Assembly: GCF_000004195.4 (NCBI RefSeq)
Contig: NC_030681.2
Coordinates: forward strand, 139,062,006 to 139,126,005
Source of the DNA: Xenopus tropicalis
Taxonomy: Eukaryota > Chordata > Amphibia > Anura > Pipidae
Length of the DNA stretch: 64,000 nt
Reading direction: 5' to 3'
Both the position numbers and the translations under genes were made by a program. How positions within the stretch are numbered: position 1 is the stretch's first letter; each line of letters opens with the position of its first letter. Positions 34,946 through 46,913 of the stretch are shown in pieces. Under the pieces are notes generated by a model. That model was not told the DNA's origin, did not search any database, and worked only from the letters and a program-made list of their open reading frames with translations.

Positions 34946-35544
34946 ACAATTGTGGCAATAGTATTCTACTCATTCTTCTCTTTTTGTCTTGTAAGAGGAA
35001 CAGCAGAAGTGATATTATTGGCAGTGTATATCAGGCTTAGGTGAGTTAGCATTTTTCTGGCTGCTGGACAGCTTGTTCCTACACTGTCCCAGGATCCAAT
35101 GCCCCATGTAAAGGCAACGCTCTTCTCCCACGTCCATCTGCTAAAAACACTGCTGTAGTTTGTTGCATCCGATTAATATTGATTCTGAGTCTGACGTTTG
35201 AGAGCGGAAAAACGTCCCTTAATTAAAGTCTGTGGGCAGTGTCTGGGCACCGAGACATGGAAACAGCGTGCGTCCTAAAATATTCACATTTTCTGTTGCC
35301 AGGGACAAGCTGACAAAAATCAATGTGACTGAGCTGACAAGAGTTCAGCATTGGTATTATGGGCTGAAAATAACTTGTGCCCTAAACAGGCTTACAAATA
35401 CTCAGGGAAGGGATAAAACAAAGAGAATGTGCCACTGCGAGGGCATACAGGGCAACATGGGTACAAATGATTAGTATTGGAAATAAAAATGGGAACAATG
35501 GGTGCACACAAACCCCCACAATGAAGGGAGCGATAGAAATTAAA

Positions 35545-36325
35545 TACTGGTATGGGACCTGTTATACAGAATGCTCGGGACCTGGGATTTTCCGGATAAG
35601 GGGTCTTGCTATAATTTGGATCTCCATGCTTTAAGTCTAATGAAAAATAATTTAAACATTTAATAAAACAGGATTGTTTTGCCTCCAGTATAGGTTAATT
35701 ATAGGTTAATCGTAGTTGGGATCAAGTACAGGTACTGTTTTATTATTACAGAGAAAAGGGAATCATTTAACCATTAAATAAACCCAAAAGGATTGTTCTG
35801 CCCCAATAAGGGGTAATTATATCTTAGTTGGGATCAAGTACAGGTACTGTTTTATTACAGAGAAAAGGGAATCATTTAACCATTAAATAAACCCAATAGG
35901 GCTGTTCTGCCCCAATAAGGGGTAATTATATCTTAGTTGGGATCAAGTACAGGTACTGTTTTATTATTACAGAGAAAAGGGAATCATTTAACCATTAAAT
36001 TAACCCAATAGGGCTGTTCTGCCCCCAATAAGGGGTAATTATATCTTAGTTGGGATCAAGTACAGGTACTGTTTTATTATTACAGAGAAAAGGGAATCAT
36101 TTAACCATTAAATTAACCCAATAGGGCTGTTCTGCCCCCAATAAGGGGTAATTATATCTTAGTTGGGATCAAGTACAAGGTACTGTTTTATTATTACAGA
36201 GAGAAAGGAAATCGTTGAAAATTTTTAAAAATTATTTGATTAAATGGAGTCTATGGGAGATGGCCTTCCCGTAATTCTGAGTTTTCTGGATAATGGGTTT
36301 TTGGATAACAGATTCCATACCTGTA
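35545..36325. mobile_element. TA-flanked MITE with expanded 113-bp array
   Basis: Left end ctGGTATGGGACCTG, arm ggattttccggataagggg; right arm attctgagttttctggataa, end ccatacCTGTA. About five units, 35700-36200. Internal units read AAGTACAGGTACTG but the last one (36168-36183) reads AAGTACAAGGTACTG, the older form, next to the right arm. Confidence 0.9.
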
Positions 36326-37272
36326 CTAATAATTTCTGTAAGTGAAGAAAAAACATGTAGGGAAGACTCAAAAACACAGTCACCTCTGAGCTCACCTCTG
36401 TTTCACATAAGGACCTGCTATGGGCACCGCATGGGTTTTTCCAAGACCCCCTTATACCCAGATATTGTCCTGGTATAGGGTCAGTGGAACACAGATATAC
36501 TGGGTGCCAATGGTTACCAAACACTCAACTATTTATTAAAGGGCACGAGGTGCCCATGGCATAGTCCCGGACAGATATTACATCAAAAGTGGGTCTGTCC
36601 TATACTATCCCACTACTTCTTTCTCAGGGAAACAGCCAGCCTGCAGGAAGGTTCCACTGTTCAGTTACGGCCGGGACATCATTTTACATACACCTGACAG
36701 ATAGTTTTCTGTAACTTGATGAATATTTAGACTTTTAACAATCAACCCCAAGTGAAGCTAAAATGTATCCCTAATAAAGCATAGTGTGACCAACAAAGGG
36801 AAACCTACACCCATGCAGAGGAGGTACAAGATAGGGGACATCAGCACCCCGATTGTCCACAGTTTTCCTACTATTGCCCCAACCCTAGTCTATTATATTT
36901 ATCTTTGTGGTGGACAGAAATCCAGACTGTTAGTCACTCTTCTTTACCCCTTGTACTATTATTCCTATGAATAATTATCAAAATAAAAACAAAGCGTTGG
37001 TGAGATTTGACAGGTAGCCGCCTATATGATCCACCTCCAATATTAATTTTGCTAACTTTCAAACCTTTCTGGGTCAAAGAATGGGAAATTTGAGTATAGG
37101 GCTATCTCACTGAAATAAAATACAAATCAGCTTTTTAAACACTTGTTTCAGAGGAAAGCCAATGGAAAAGTAGGGTCCCCTGACATTACCTACTAAGGAA
37201 GGTATAAAGTCATCTACGTAACAGAATAAAGTGCTGTGCTGTTTATGGAAAATTATAAAATATAACATTTTC
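36326..37272. other. non-coding stretch, no clear feature
   Basis: Nothing recognised beyond short chance frames. Confidence 0.3.
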
Positions 37273-37541
37273 TTAAGGGAGAGCTAAACCCTAAAAATGA
37301 ATATGCTCAGTGTGCTCTGAGCTAAGCTTAGGGGCCGTCACAAAGTATCAAGCAGAAAATCATACTGACCTGTATTACATTCTGATGACAATTACACTGG
37401 TTTCAGGGCTGCCATGTAGTGTAAATCTGGATAAATTACTAATCAGCCTTATATAGTGACATAAGGCACAGATCTTCCGTGCTGTAGGACTGTACAACAT
37501 TCCTGCCCTACTTATTTAGTTCAGCTTTAGTTCTCCTTTAA
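37273..37541. mobile_element. T2-like MITE, relative of 13118-13670
   Basis: Left end TTAAGGGAGAGCTAAACCC, right end GCTTTAGTTCTCCTTTAA, TTAA on both sides. The core (ggggccgtcacaaagtatc, aaattactaatcagccttat) matches 13118-13670. Confidence 0.8.
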
Positions 37542-37659
37542 ACAATAGACTTAATTTATTTTCATACCGATCAGACCTGACCAGAAAATACTAAAATGAT
37601 ATTGCTTGAATTGCCTCTCTACTTTGAATACTTTGAAGCAAGACTGACCTCTTGTGGTC

Positions 37660-37660
<1 letters not shown>

Positions 37661-37704
<44 letters not shown>
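37661..37704. repeat. (TA)22 microsatellite
   Basis: An uninterrupted alternating TA run of 44 bp; slippage-prone and likely polymorphic. Confidence 0.98.
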
Positions 37705-37710
<6 letters not shown>

Positions 37711-38159
37711 CACATTTTAAATGAGCTTCATCTCATGGAAATAAATAACTTTTTAAATATAAGCAATAACAAATTCTGTATTTTTCTTATAGTTCCCCTT
37801 TAATCCCTTTTAATCCTAAATGACAGTTTGTCTATTTTTGGCAAGAAACTGCATCCGATTCTACACTGTCCTTGTACAGTCCTTAACTCCAGTGAGTCTG
37901 CACCGAGAACATTCTGACTCCTACTGGAGTTGGATATGTAACAAACAGAATATGATGCAGTATAATTATTAGTGCCCCCTGGATATAAGACTTTGTATGC
38001 AATGAGAGTTATTGGGCACAGAGCCTGTCCACATATTTTAAGAAAGGACTGCAGGTAGGCACAGGTCTGGTCAGGGATTCAAAATAGGCCCTGGCATTTC
38101 AAGCACACGGAGGCCCAAACAGCCCCCTACGGGCTAAATAAATAGTGAGTGTCTGTGGC

Positions 38160-38454
38160 AGGAATTCCAACCTTTTTTACTCTTGAGTCACACTCAGATG
38201 TAAAAAGTGTTGGTGAGCCACACAAGCATGAAAAATCGTTCTTTGGGGATGCCAAATAAGCACCCATGTGACTTCCGGCCTGCAGGAGTCTCCTCTTGGG
38301 GTAAAACTGTGTCTCTGGGCTTCCAAAACTTGTTTCCAAGCCAGAAATATAAAAATGGCACCTACATTGAGGCCACTGGGAGCAACATCAATGGGGTTGG
38401 TGAGCAACATGTTGCTCTTGAGTCGGATCACTGGTCTATGGTTGGGGATCACTG
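38160..38454 (-). mobile_element. old relative of the 6332-type hAT element
   Basis: Reads in reverse of 6332-6637: gtgagccacacaagcatgaa, gcaacatgttgctcttgagt and an end TTGGGGATCACTG. The octamer GTCTATGG follows the end and is also present just before the last 14 bp, so the last part is duplicated. Confidence 0.6.
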
Positions 38455-38637
38455 GTCTATGGCATGTTACAGCAGCCCCTCTGGCATTTGCCAGAATCTA
38501 TAGATTGCCAGTCCGAGCCTGGTCAGGTGTCAAGAGATCCATATGAAGTTGTACATGAAAATAATTCATACATCACAGCTTCTTTTATATTCATGAGTGG
38601 AACAAATATTTATCATCTGTATGTTACACATTTGTGT

Positions 38638-39741
38638 TACAGGTATAGGACCCATTATCCAGAATGCTCGGGACCAAGGGTATTCCGGATAAGGGGTCAT
38701 TCCGTAATTTGGATCTCCATACCCTAATTCTACTAAAAAATCAATAAAACATTAATTAAACCCAATAGGATTGTTTTGCATCCAATAAGGATTATTTATA
38801 TCTTAGTTGGGATCAAGTACAGGTACTGTTTTATTATTACAGAGAAAAGGGAATCATTTAACCATTAAATAAACCCAATAGGGCTGTTCTGCCCCCAATA
38901 AGGGGTAATTATATCTTAGTTGGGATCAAGTACAGGTACTGTTTTATTATTACAGAGAAAAGGGAATCATTTAACCATTAAATAAACCCAATAGGGCTGT
39001 TCTGCCCCCAATAAGGGGTAATTATATCTTAGTTGGGATCAAGTACAGGTACTGTTTTATTATTACAGAGAAAAGGGAATCATTTAACCATGAAATAAAC
39101 CCAATAGGGCTGTTCTGCCCCAATAAGGGGTAATTATATCTTAGTTGGGATCAAGTACAGGTACTGTTTTATTATTACAGAGAAAAGGGAATCATTTAAC
39201 CATTAAATAAACCCAATAGGGCTGTTCTGCCCCCAATAAGGGGTAATTATATCTTAATTGGGATCAAGTACAGGTACTGTTTTATTATTACAGAGAAAAG
39301 GGAATCATTTAACCATTAAATAAACCCAATAGGGCTGTTCTGCCCCCAATAAGGGGTAATTGTATCTTAATTGGGATCAAGTACAGGTACTGTTTTATTA
39401 TTACAGAGAAAAGGGAATCATTTAACCATTAAATAAACCCAATAGGGCTGTTCTGCCCCAATAAGGGGTAATTATATCTTAGTTGGGATCAAGTACAGGT
39501 ACTGTTTTATTATTACAGAGAAAAGGGAATCATTTAAACACGAATAAACCCAATAGGGCTGTTCTGCCCCCAATAAGGGGTAATTATATCTTATTTGGGA
39601 TCAAGTACAGGTACTGTTTTATTATTACAGAGAAAAGGGAAAGCACTTTTAAAATTCTGAATTATTTGATTAAAATGGAGTCTATGGGAGACGGGCTTTC
39701 CTTAATTTGGAGCTTTCTGGATAAGAGGTCCGATACCAGTA
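38638..39741. mobile_element. TA-flanked MITE with expanded 113-bp array, longest copy
   Basis: Left end CAGGTATAGGACCC, right arm ggagctttctggataagagg with a mutated end (taCCAGTA). About eight units between 38810 and 39630, nearly identical to each other and to those at 31.0 kb and, in reverse, 19.1 and 45.8 kb. Confidence 0.9.
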
Positions 39742-39946
39742 TCTCGATTAACTCTGTTCATTAACCAATACCTTGCTGGTAATATTTTCTACAAATTGGA
39801 TGATGAGTCTCCAGTCTTGCTTTCTTGCATTGATTAGCCATTACCCAGATGGCATGTCTGTAACTTCAGCTTTGTTTATGTAAATTTTACAAACACATAA
39901 AGGGTTAACACATGTTTAATGTTTCTTTTTTAAGCCTTTACAAATG

Positions 39947-39979
39947 CTTTATTATTATTTATTATTATTATTATTATTT
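39947..39979. repeat. (TTA)n microsatellite
   Basis: A run of about ten TTA triplets with one interruption. Confidence 0.9.
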
Positions 39980-40738
39980 ATCCCATGCATTTCTGCATTG
40001 CTTAGTTCTAATACCTGGGTGCTGGGGCACTATTCCATCTGTTCCATCTGTAGTTCTCTCTGTAAAGTATTTTCAACTACTGTCCCTTTAAGAGAAACTT
40101 TAAGAGAGTGTAACAGTTCTCATTTACTTAGGTTTCAGCCTCCCACAGTGCTGCCAGCACCTCGAGCCCTGGCAGTGAACTGGACCCTGGGTATCATATG
40201 CCTAAAGTTCTGTGTGTACCGCGGGGTAAGGTTTTATATTTCCATAACTATGTACTGTGCTATTCCGCTTGCCCGGCGAGGAGGTAAAGTGACTCCACTT
40301 GTGCAGTAACGGAGATCAGAGTTACAGGACATATTTGAGCATCATGTGGGTTACGCTGGCATGTCGAACCTGTTGCCACGTTTCCTGTTATCCGTGGCCT
40401 GTCTGTGCATGAAATCTTTCCTTCAGAAATGCAGAGCTGGATTGGTCATTTCTATCAGCCTAGGTCAGTGGTTGTGTTTTAGCCAGAACTAGGGGTAGGG
40501 CCCACACCCCTTCTGTCTGTCTGTCTGTCCCTAGTTCAGGCCCTGGGTAAGGGAAATGTAGCCCCTGGAGTGTATGCCCACTTGGCACTCAGGACAGTAA
40601 CTATAGGGGCCCCATGGGACTGATAAGCAGTTGCAGTATATGTTTATGGAAAATGTCTTGTCCCCAAAGTTTAGGGGCCCAGTGATGTTGCTATGGGGCC
40701 CAGTAACCATTCATTTCATCAGTGATGTAACTATAGAG

Positions 40739-40965
40739 CAGGGCTGTCCAACTGGTGGCCCCCTCCCCCCGTGTGCCCCCCATTTGTCTGGCTGCTGTGA
40801 CTGCTTACCTTTGTGTAAGATTTAAATGGTATCAATACTGAGATTAACTGCCCCCCTGCATTGTTCACACCTCAGATTCAGGTTGTAATCCCCTGTATTT
40901 TTCACACCTGTAATTCCCTCTATTGTTCACACCTTAAAGCCCCTGTATTGTTTACCCCATGAAGT
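40739..40965 (-). mobile_element. fragment of the CAGTGCTGTCCAAC hAT family
   Basis: CAGGGCTGTCCAACTGGTGG begins the fragment, which then follows, in reverse, the right part of 25628-26784 (caatactgagattaactgcc, gttcacacctcagattcagg). There is no array and no second end. Confidence 0.75.
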
Positions 40966-41979
40966 CACGCTGCTGCAAAAAAATTTTAAAAAAATTTAGC
41001 TCATATAATTCAGTAAATAGATCCCAATATAAGGTTGGTTTTACTCTATAATAGGCAGCTTATATAAATAATTCCATTAATTAATTTGCTAATTAATAGT
41101 CAGTACATTGGGGGCAGTGGAGTTAAGTTTAAACCCTTAGTAATGTAGGTTTTTGCACAAGTTACGTAAATTGAGGGCCCAATTGTCTTGCTGTGGGGCC
41201 CAATACCTAGCCAGTACTAATTCATAAAAATGGCAAAAATATTTGATACATTGTAATACATGTGCTGATAAATCAGCCAGTTTACTGGGGGTCAGTGGCA
41301 TTGACCTCAAGTTTTTTAATTCATTGGGGGCCAGCGGAGTCTGCCCTAAATTAATCCTACCCACCTAACTGCCCCTGTTACTCTGCTTTGCCATCTCATT
41401 GCTTGATGTGGAAGTTACGTATATTTTTGCACACGTTGAATAAATTGCCTGTGTGTAGGGGCCCAATGATCTTGCTGTGGGGCCCAGTAACCAGTCAGGC
41501 TGGCAAGAACCTGTTTAGACAGAAACATATATTATAACTTTCTAAACAGGTTCTATGGATAAAATAATGAGATAACAGCCAGTTTCTAGGGATCAACAGT
41601 CTGCGAGTATTCTGTGTGATAAATGCTGTATTTACACCCCCAGGTCTGGAACAGATTTGCCCCCTGCAGGAATGGATCTCAAATGGTTTTGTGACCTAAG
41701 GCAAATATGTTACTCGTGACCAAAATATGATTTAAATCCTCTTTATTCGTCAGTGATGTTTATGCCCCGGCTGCCTTATTTATGTGCAGAAATACGTTGA
41801 AGTCACTAAACCGCTTTATTTTCTGATGGGGAAATATGAAATCCCATCCATTACATAAACTCAATCTGGGCCCCCTAGTGGCCAAACTCTGTTTGTAGCA
41901 AGTATTCCGATTTCTTTCTCACAGTCATTTTATAGGAAAATTCATACAAAACATCATTACATTAAGTTCCTACTACTAC
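40966..41979. repeat. decayed repeat remnants
   Basis: A gttacgta...gggcccaat(t/g)(g/a)tcttgctgtggggccca block occurs at about 41160-41220 and again at about 41415-41490, and a similar ggggcccagtgatgttgctatggggccc block at 40673-40705. Old dispersed or locally duplicated repeat; no ends visible. Confidence 0.4.
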
Positions 41980-42314
41980 TACAGTTATGGAGCCTGTTAT
42001 CCAGAATGCTTAGGACCTGGGGTCTTCTGAATAAGAGGTCTTGCCGTTATTTAGATGTCCGTACCTTAAATCTATTAAATAATCATTTAGCCATTAATTA
42101 AACCCAATAGAATTGTGTTGCTTTCAAGAAGGATCCATTATATCTTTGTTGGGATAAAATGCAAGGTACTGTTTAATATTACAGAGAAAAAAAGTAAATC
42201 ATTTAAAAAACAATCTGAATTATTTGCTTATAATGGAGTCTATGGGAGATGGCCTTTCCATAATTCAGAACTTTCTATATAATGGGTTTATGGATAACAG
42301 ATCCCATACCTGTA
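41980..42314. mobile_element. TA-flanked MITE, unexpanded copy
   Basis: Left end tacagttatggagcctg, right end gatcccataCCTGTA. A single internal unit reading GCAAGGTACTG, the form with the extra base. Confidence 0.8.
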
Positions 42315-43221
42315 CTACATTCTCTATAGGCGTAGCTCATAGCAGTTGTGCAGACTGAACTGATTTATGTGCCGTCATGAAGCATGCATCTAAATTAATT
42401 GCAGGATATGGATTAAGTAAGTGGCCAGTATTATAAGGGTGAGGTGGCCACCCTACGGGGTTGGTTTGCATGTATCCTTAGTTACTTTCCTGCGTGGCAT
42501 TAAGCCAGTATAGGAAGGCTGTGTCACTAAAGTCACAGTATTATAGAAGAAGAGGATGAAATATACACAAATCCTGCTTTGGATTATAAACCAGGGCACA
42601 AAAATAATCTTTGTAATTGCAAAATCCCCAAAGCTTCCTTATAAAAACTCCTCATTCTTAATTTTGTTCTTAGTGGATTTAAATGCCATGATACTAAACT
42701 ATGCTAAAGAATATGTTATATGAGAATTGTGTCAATCAAAATATATAATCTTCTGAAATAAATATAACAGGTATTGTCTGGCTTCATACAAGAACGTAGA
42801 GATTGCCATTGGAAACCAGTGGGCCTCCTACTATTACATGATACGTAGCTGCTAATTGCACATATAACATCTCAAATGACAGCCTTGTGTTCTGACCAGT
42901 TGTTTAGAAAATGTCCCATGGAAGTAACAAGAGATGCCCCAGCCAAGGCTGCAATAGGGACTTTCCAGTTAATATCTGGTACCTTCATTAGAATTATGGG
43001 GACATTCCCAAAATCTTCCAAAGTTCAACACGTCAAGTCCAATAGAATTGCATGTGATGTCAGGGGATATTTATGACCGCAAACACAGTTGCATTTGGCC
43101 CCAGTTGCATGAAAAATCCCATTCATTAAGCTCCTTGCACTTCTGTATATTTGTGCACTGCGAATCAATAGACTTAGTTGTGCCTATTGATGAAGCGGAT
43201 CTACTACCAAGCAGGCAGTAG
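42315..43221. other. single-copy-looking stretch
   Basis: No repeat signature or exon recognised. Confidence 0.3.
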
Positions 43222-43229
43222 TTCTAGGG

Positions 43230-44159
43230 TTCTCATCTGCCGTATGCTGCCTGTGTGTGCCATACTCTCCCTGCCCTATGCTGCCTGTGTGTGCCATACT
43301 CTCCCTGCCCTATGCTGCCTGTGTGTGCCATACTCTGCCTGCCCTATGCTGCCTGTGTGTGCCATACTCTGCCTGCCCTATGCTGCCTGTGTGTGCCATA
43401 CTCTCCCTGCCTTACCCTGCCTGTGTGTGCCAAACTCTGCCTGCCCTATGCTGCCTGTGTGTGCCATACTCTCCCTGCCCTACGTTGCCTGTGTGTACCA
43501 TACTCTCCCTGCCCTATGCTGCCTGTGTGTACCATACTCTGCCTGCCCTATGTTGCCTGTGTGTGCCATACTCTGCCTGCCCTACCCTGCCTGTGTGTGT
43601 CATACTCTGCCTGCCCTATGTTGCCTGTGTGTGCCATACTCTGCCTGTCCTAACCTGCCTGTGTGTGCCATACTCTGCCTGTCCTACCCTGCCTGTGTGT
43701 GCCATACTCTGCCTGCCCTATGTTGCCTGTGTGTGCAATACCATGCCTGCCCTATGCTGCCTGTGTGTGCCATACTCTGCCTGCCCTATGCTGCCTGGGT
43801 ATGCCATACTCTGCCTGCCCTATGCTGACTGTGTGTGCCATACTCTGCCTGCCCTATGCTGCCTGTGTGTGCCATACTCTGCCTGCCCTAAGCTCCCTAT
43901 TTGTGCCATACTCTGCCTGCCCTATGCTGCCTGTGTGTTCCATACTCTGCCTGCCCTATGCTGCCTGTGTGTGCCATACTCTGCCTGCCCTATGCTGCCT
44001 GTGTGTGCCATATTCTGCCTGTCTTACCCTGCCTGTGTGTGTCATACCCTGCCTGCCCTATGCTGCCTGTGTGTGCCATACCCTGCCTGCCCTATGGTAG
44101 ACAGGTGGGGGCCACACAGAGGGGGGCCTTGGGCCAGATTGGCCAGTTGGACAGCACTG
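43230..44159. mobile_element. hAT element of the 25628 type, left-truncated, with large 34-bp array
   Basis: The right part acaggtgggggccacacag and the terminus CAGTTGGACAGCACTG (ends 44159) match 26784. The left terminus is missing. TTCTAGGG at 43222-43229 and TTCTAGTG after 44159 match in 7 of 8 bases and could be the remnant target duplication. Confidence 0.75.
43245..44097. repeat. 34-bp minisatellite, about 25 units
   Basis: The unit is TGTGTGCCATACTCTGCCTG then ccctatgctgcctg; the main difference from 25805-26197 is atgctgcc in place of accctgcc, with a minority of accctgcc units mixed in. The 302-, 216-, 145- and 132-codon Cys/Pro/Leu-rich frames are translations of the array in three phases and not genes. 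Confidence 0.95.
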
Positions 44160-44448
44160 TTCTAGTGATGTGTAGCCTGAGCCCTTCTGCTGTCCTCCCT
44201 GCCCCGTGACCTGAGCAGCGAGTGTTCGGAGAGGGGAACTTTTTAAAGAATTTTTTTAAATACAAAGGCACTTGTTGCCCATCCCCAAAACTGCCCCCTG
44301 CCTTAGGCCCATGTGTGCTTAAATATGGTCCTGTACACAACTTCTAGTTTCCACTATAAGTAGGAGGAGGATAAATAGAAGGAAATACTAATGTAATGGG
44401 TTAGCCTGGAGCTTTAGTAAACAGTACATTTTGTTGGCAAACTGCCCA

Positions 44449-44808
44449 GTGCGTGTGTATGTGTGTGTGTGCGTGTATGTATGTGTGTGTGTGTGTATGT
44501 GAGCGTGTGTATGTGTGTGTGCGTGTATGTATGTGTGTGAGTGTGTGTGAGTGTGTATGTTTGTGTGTGTGTATGTTTGTGTGTGTGTGTATGTTTGTGT
44601 GTGTGTATGTATGTGTGTGAGTGTGTGTGAGTGTATGTTTGTGTGTGTGTATGTTTGTGTGTGTATGTTTGTGTGTGTGTGTATGTGTGTGTGTGTGTGT
44701 GTGTGTATGTGTGTGTATGTTTGTGTGTGTGTGTGTGTGTATGTGTGTGTGTGTGTGCGTGTATGTGTGTGCGTGCGTGTATGTGTGTGCGTGTGTATGT
44801 GTGTAAGA
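44449..44808. repeat. (GT)n-rich tract, 360 bp
   Basis: Alternating GT interrupted by at, tt, gc and ga steps at near-regular intervals (gtgtgtatgtttgtgtg). Purine-pyrimidine alternation over this length favours Z-DNA. Val/Cys and His/Thr frames across it are artefacts. Confidence 0.97.
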
Positions 44809-44936
44809 GAGCATCTAAATGTCACAACAATGTTTGGCAACTTTCTAACTCCCAATTTATCAGAGTTTGGCAACTTTCTAGTTCTATATTGAGCATCTTT
44901 CTCAGTAAAATGACTTTACAGCCTGGTACAGGTATA

Positions 44937-45515
44937 GGATCCCTTACCCAGAAACCTAGTAGGCTACAAATTACAGAAAGGATATGTTGCACAGACTTCA
45001 TTATAAGGGAATATTTAATTTTTTTAAAAATAATTTCCTTTTTCTCTGTAATAAAAAACAGTACAGGTATGGGACCCGTTATCCAGAATGCTTGGGACCT
45101 GGGGTTTTCCGGATAAGGGGTCTTTCCGGATCTCCTACCTAAAGTCTACTAAAGAAAATATTTAAACAGTGATTAAACCCAAAGGGATTGTTTTGCCACC
45201 AATAAGGATTAATTATAACTTAGTTGGGATAAGGCACTGTTTTATTATTACAGTGACAAACAAAACCATTTTTTTTATTAAAATGGAGTCTATGGGAGAT
45301 GGCCTTTCCATAATTCGGAACTTTCTGGATAATGGGTTTCCGGATAAGGGATCCTATACCTGTACCTTGTATTTGATGGTAACAAAGCTGCATGAATCCA
45401 TAGTGATTGCAAAACAATCCTATCAGGTTTTTATTTCATGTTTAAATGGTTTTAATGGTTTAAATGAGTTTTAGCAAATTACAGGAAGATCCCCCATCCT
45501 GAAAACACAGTACAG
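44937..45515. mobile_element. TA-flanked MITE interrupted by another copy of itself
   Basis: The outer element starts TA CAGGTATAGGATCC at 44937, runs to ataaaaaacagTA at 45063 and resumes at 45363 with TAccttgtatttgatgg, continuing through cctatcaggttttta to a decayed right end near 45515. Removing 45064-45362 and one TA restores the family sequence acagtaccttgta. Confidence 0.85.
45064..45362. mobile_element. complete unexpanded TA-flanked MITE (299 bp), nested
   Basis: Ends CAGGTATGGGACC and GGATCCTATACCTG, with TA duplicated at 45062-45063 and 45363-45364. Arms ggttttccggataaggggtc and ggaactttctggataatggg; one internal unit (ttgggataaggcactgtttt). This defines the basic, array-free form of the family. 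Confidence 0.9.
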
Positions 45516-45767
45516 TTGCTGGGCATAAAGCATTATGTCTGAAGGTGAATCTGTGACTTGGTAACTGTTTGTTTTACTGACGTTTCACCTGATCTGACCC
45601 AGGTATTTGGCTTTACTGTTTGAGGAGTGCCAGGGCAGAGTTGCAGCTAAACAAGTAAAATCACAAATAACTGAACAACTGGGCACCCCTCCAATGTTAC
45701 CTTAATTGACAATAATGTACAACTATTATATAATGAACGAAAATATAATTTAAGCAATTTTCCAATA

Positions 45768-46501
45768 TACAGGTATGGGATCCATTATTTGAAAACCTAT
45801 TCTGAATTATGGGAAGGCCATCTCCCATAAAGTCTATTACTGGAAATTGTTCAGATTTTTTTTTAATTATTTCCTTTTTATCTGTAATAATAAAACAGTA
45901 CCTGTACTTAATCCCAACTAAGATATAATTACCCCTTATTGGGGGCAGAACAGCCCTATTGGGTTTATTTCATGGTTAAATGATTCCCTTTTCTCTGTAA
46001 TAATAAAACAGTACCTGTACTTGATCCCAACTAAGATATAATTACCCCTTATTGGGGGCAGAACAGCCCTATTGGGTTTATTTCATGGTTAAATGATTCC
46101 CTTTTCTCTGTAATAATAAAACAGTATCTGTACTTGATCCCAACTAAGATATAATTACCCCTTATTGGGGGCAGAACAGCCCTATTGGGTTTATTTCATG
46201 GTTAAATGATTCCCTTTTCTCTGTAATAATAAAACAGTATCTGTACTTGATCCCAACTAAGATATAATTACCCCTTATTGGGGCAGAACAGCCCTATTGG
46301 GTTTATTTAATGGTTAAATGATTCCCTTTTCTCTGTAATAATAAAACAGTACCTGTACTTGATCCCAACTAAGATATAATTACCCCTTATTGGGGGCAGA
46401 ACAGCCCTATTGGGTTTATTTAATGTTTAAATGATTTTATAGTAGACTTAAAACTGTGGAAAGACCCCCTTATACGGAAAACACAGGTCCCTGTACCTGT
46501 A
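45768..46501. mobile_element. TA-flanked MITE with expanded 113-bp array
   Basis: TA then CAGGTATGGGATCC at the left; right arm ccccttatacggaaaacaca and terminus CCTG then TA at 46501. About five units (45890-46430), same orientation as 19127-20164 and almost identical to them, including one unit with the short ccttattggggcagaac variant. Confidence 0.9.
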
Positions 46502-46582
46502 TTACATAATGAATCCTTTTTGGAGGCAGAACAATTGAGCTGGATTTATTTCATGTTTTAAAGATTTTTTAGTAGATGTAGG

Positions 46583-46825
46583 CTAATGCCCCACGGAGAG
46601 ATTAGTGGCTGGCTATAAATTGTAGCTGTGGGCAACTAATCTCTCCGAAATACCTTTCCACCAGCAACAAATCGAATCGCCGGTGGAAAGGGATACACCT
46701 TCTGCAGGCAACTTCACGTAACTTCAGACTAACTTTGTTGCTGGTGAAAAGGCATTTTGGGGGGATTAGTCACCCGCGGTAGCTGAGATTTATAGCGGCT
46801 AACTAATCTCTTTGTGGGGCATTAC
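46583..46825. mobile_element. foldback MITE (CTAATGCCCCAC family)
   Basis: Left CTAATGCCCCACGGAGAGAT and right CTAATCTCTTTGTGGGGCAT are inverted ends; the core ctttccaccagc / gccggtggaaag parallels the GGCTCTGGCACA family. Confidence 0.7.
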
Positions 46826-46913
46826 ACGGGCCGATTTTTTACTGTCAAACGACAGTCGATATAATCGTTCGTCGCACAACAAGTGAAATCGCCTCGTGTA
46901 TGGGGACCTTTAA
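46822..46913. mobile_element. short TTAA foldback MITE abutting the previous one
   Basis: ttaCACGGGCCGATTTTTT at the left and CTCGTGTATGGGGACCTTTAA at the right, with gtcaaacgacag near the centre. It is much shorter than the 3589 type, so it is an internal-deletion form. Confidence 0.55.

Noticed and set aside
37661..37704. TA tract as a promoter TATA element
   Set aside because: A simple (TA)22 microsatellite without exon or CpG context.
43178..44165. 302- and 216-codon Cys/Pro/Leu-rich frames
   Set aside because: They are translations of the 34-bp minisatellite in different phases; consensus and stops follow the DNA repeat, not a protein domain.
44388..45116. 161-codon His/Thr and Val/Cys frames
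   Set aside because: Dinucleotide tract translation; the tail of the second frame runs into a TA-flanked MITE.
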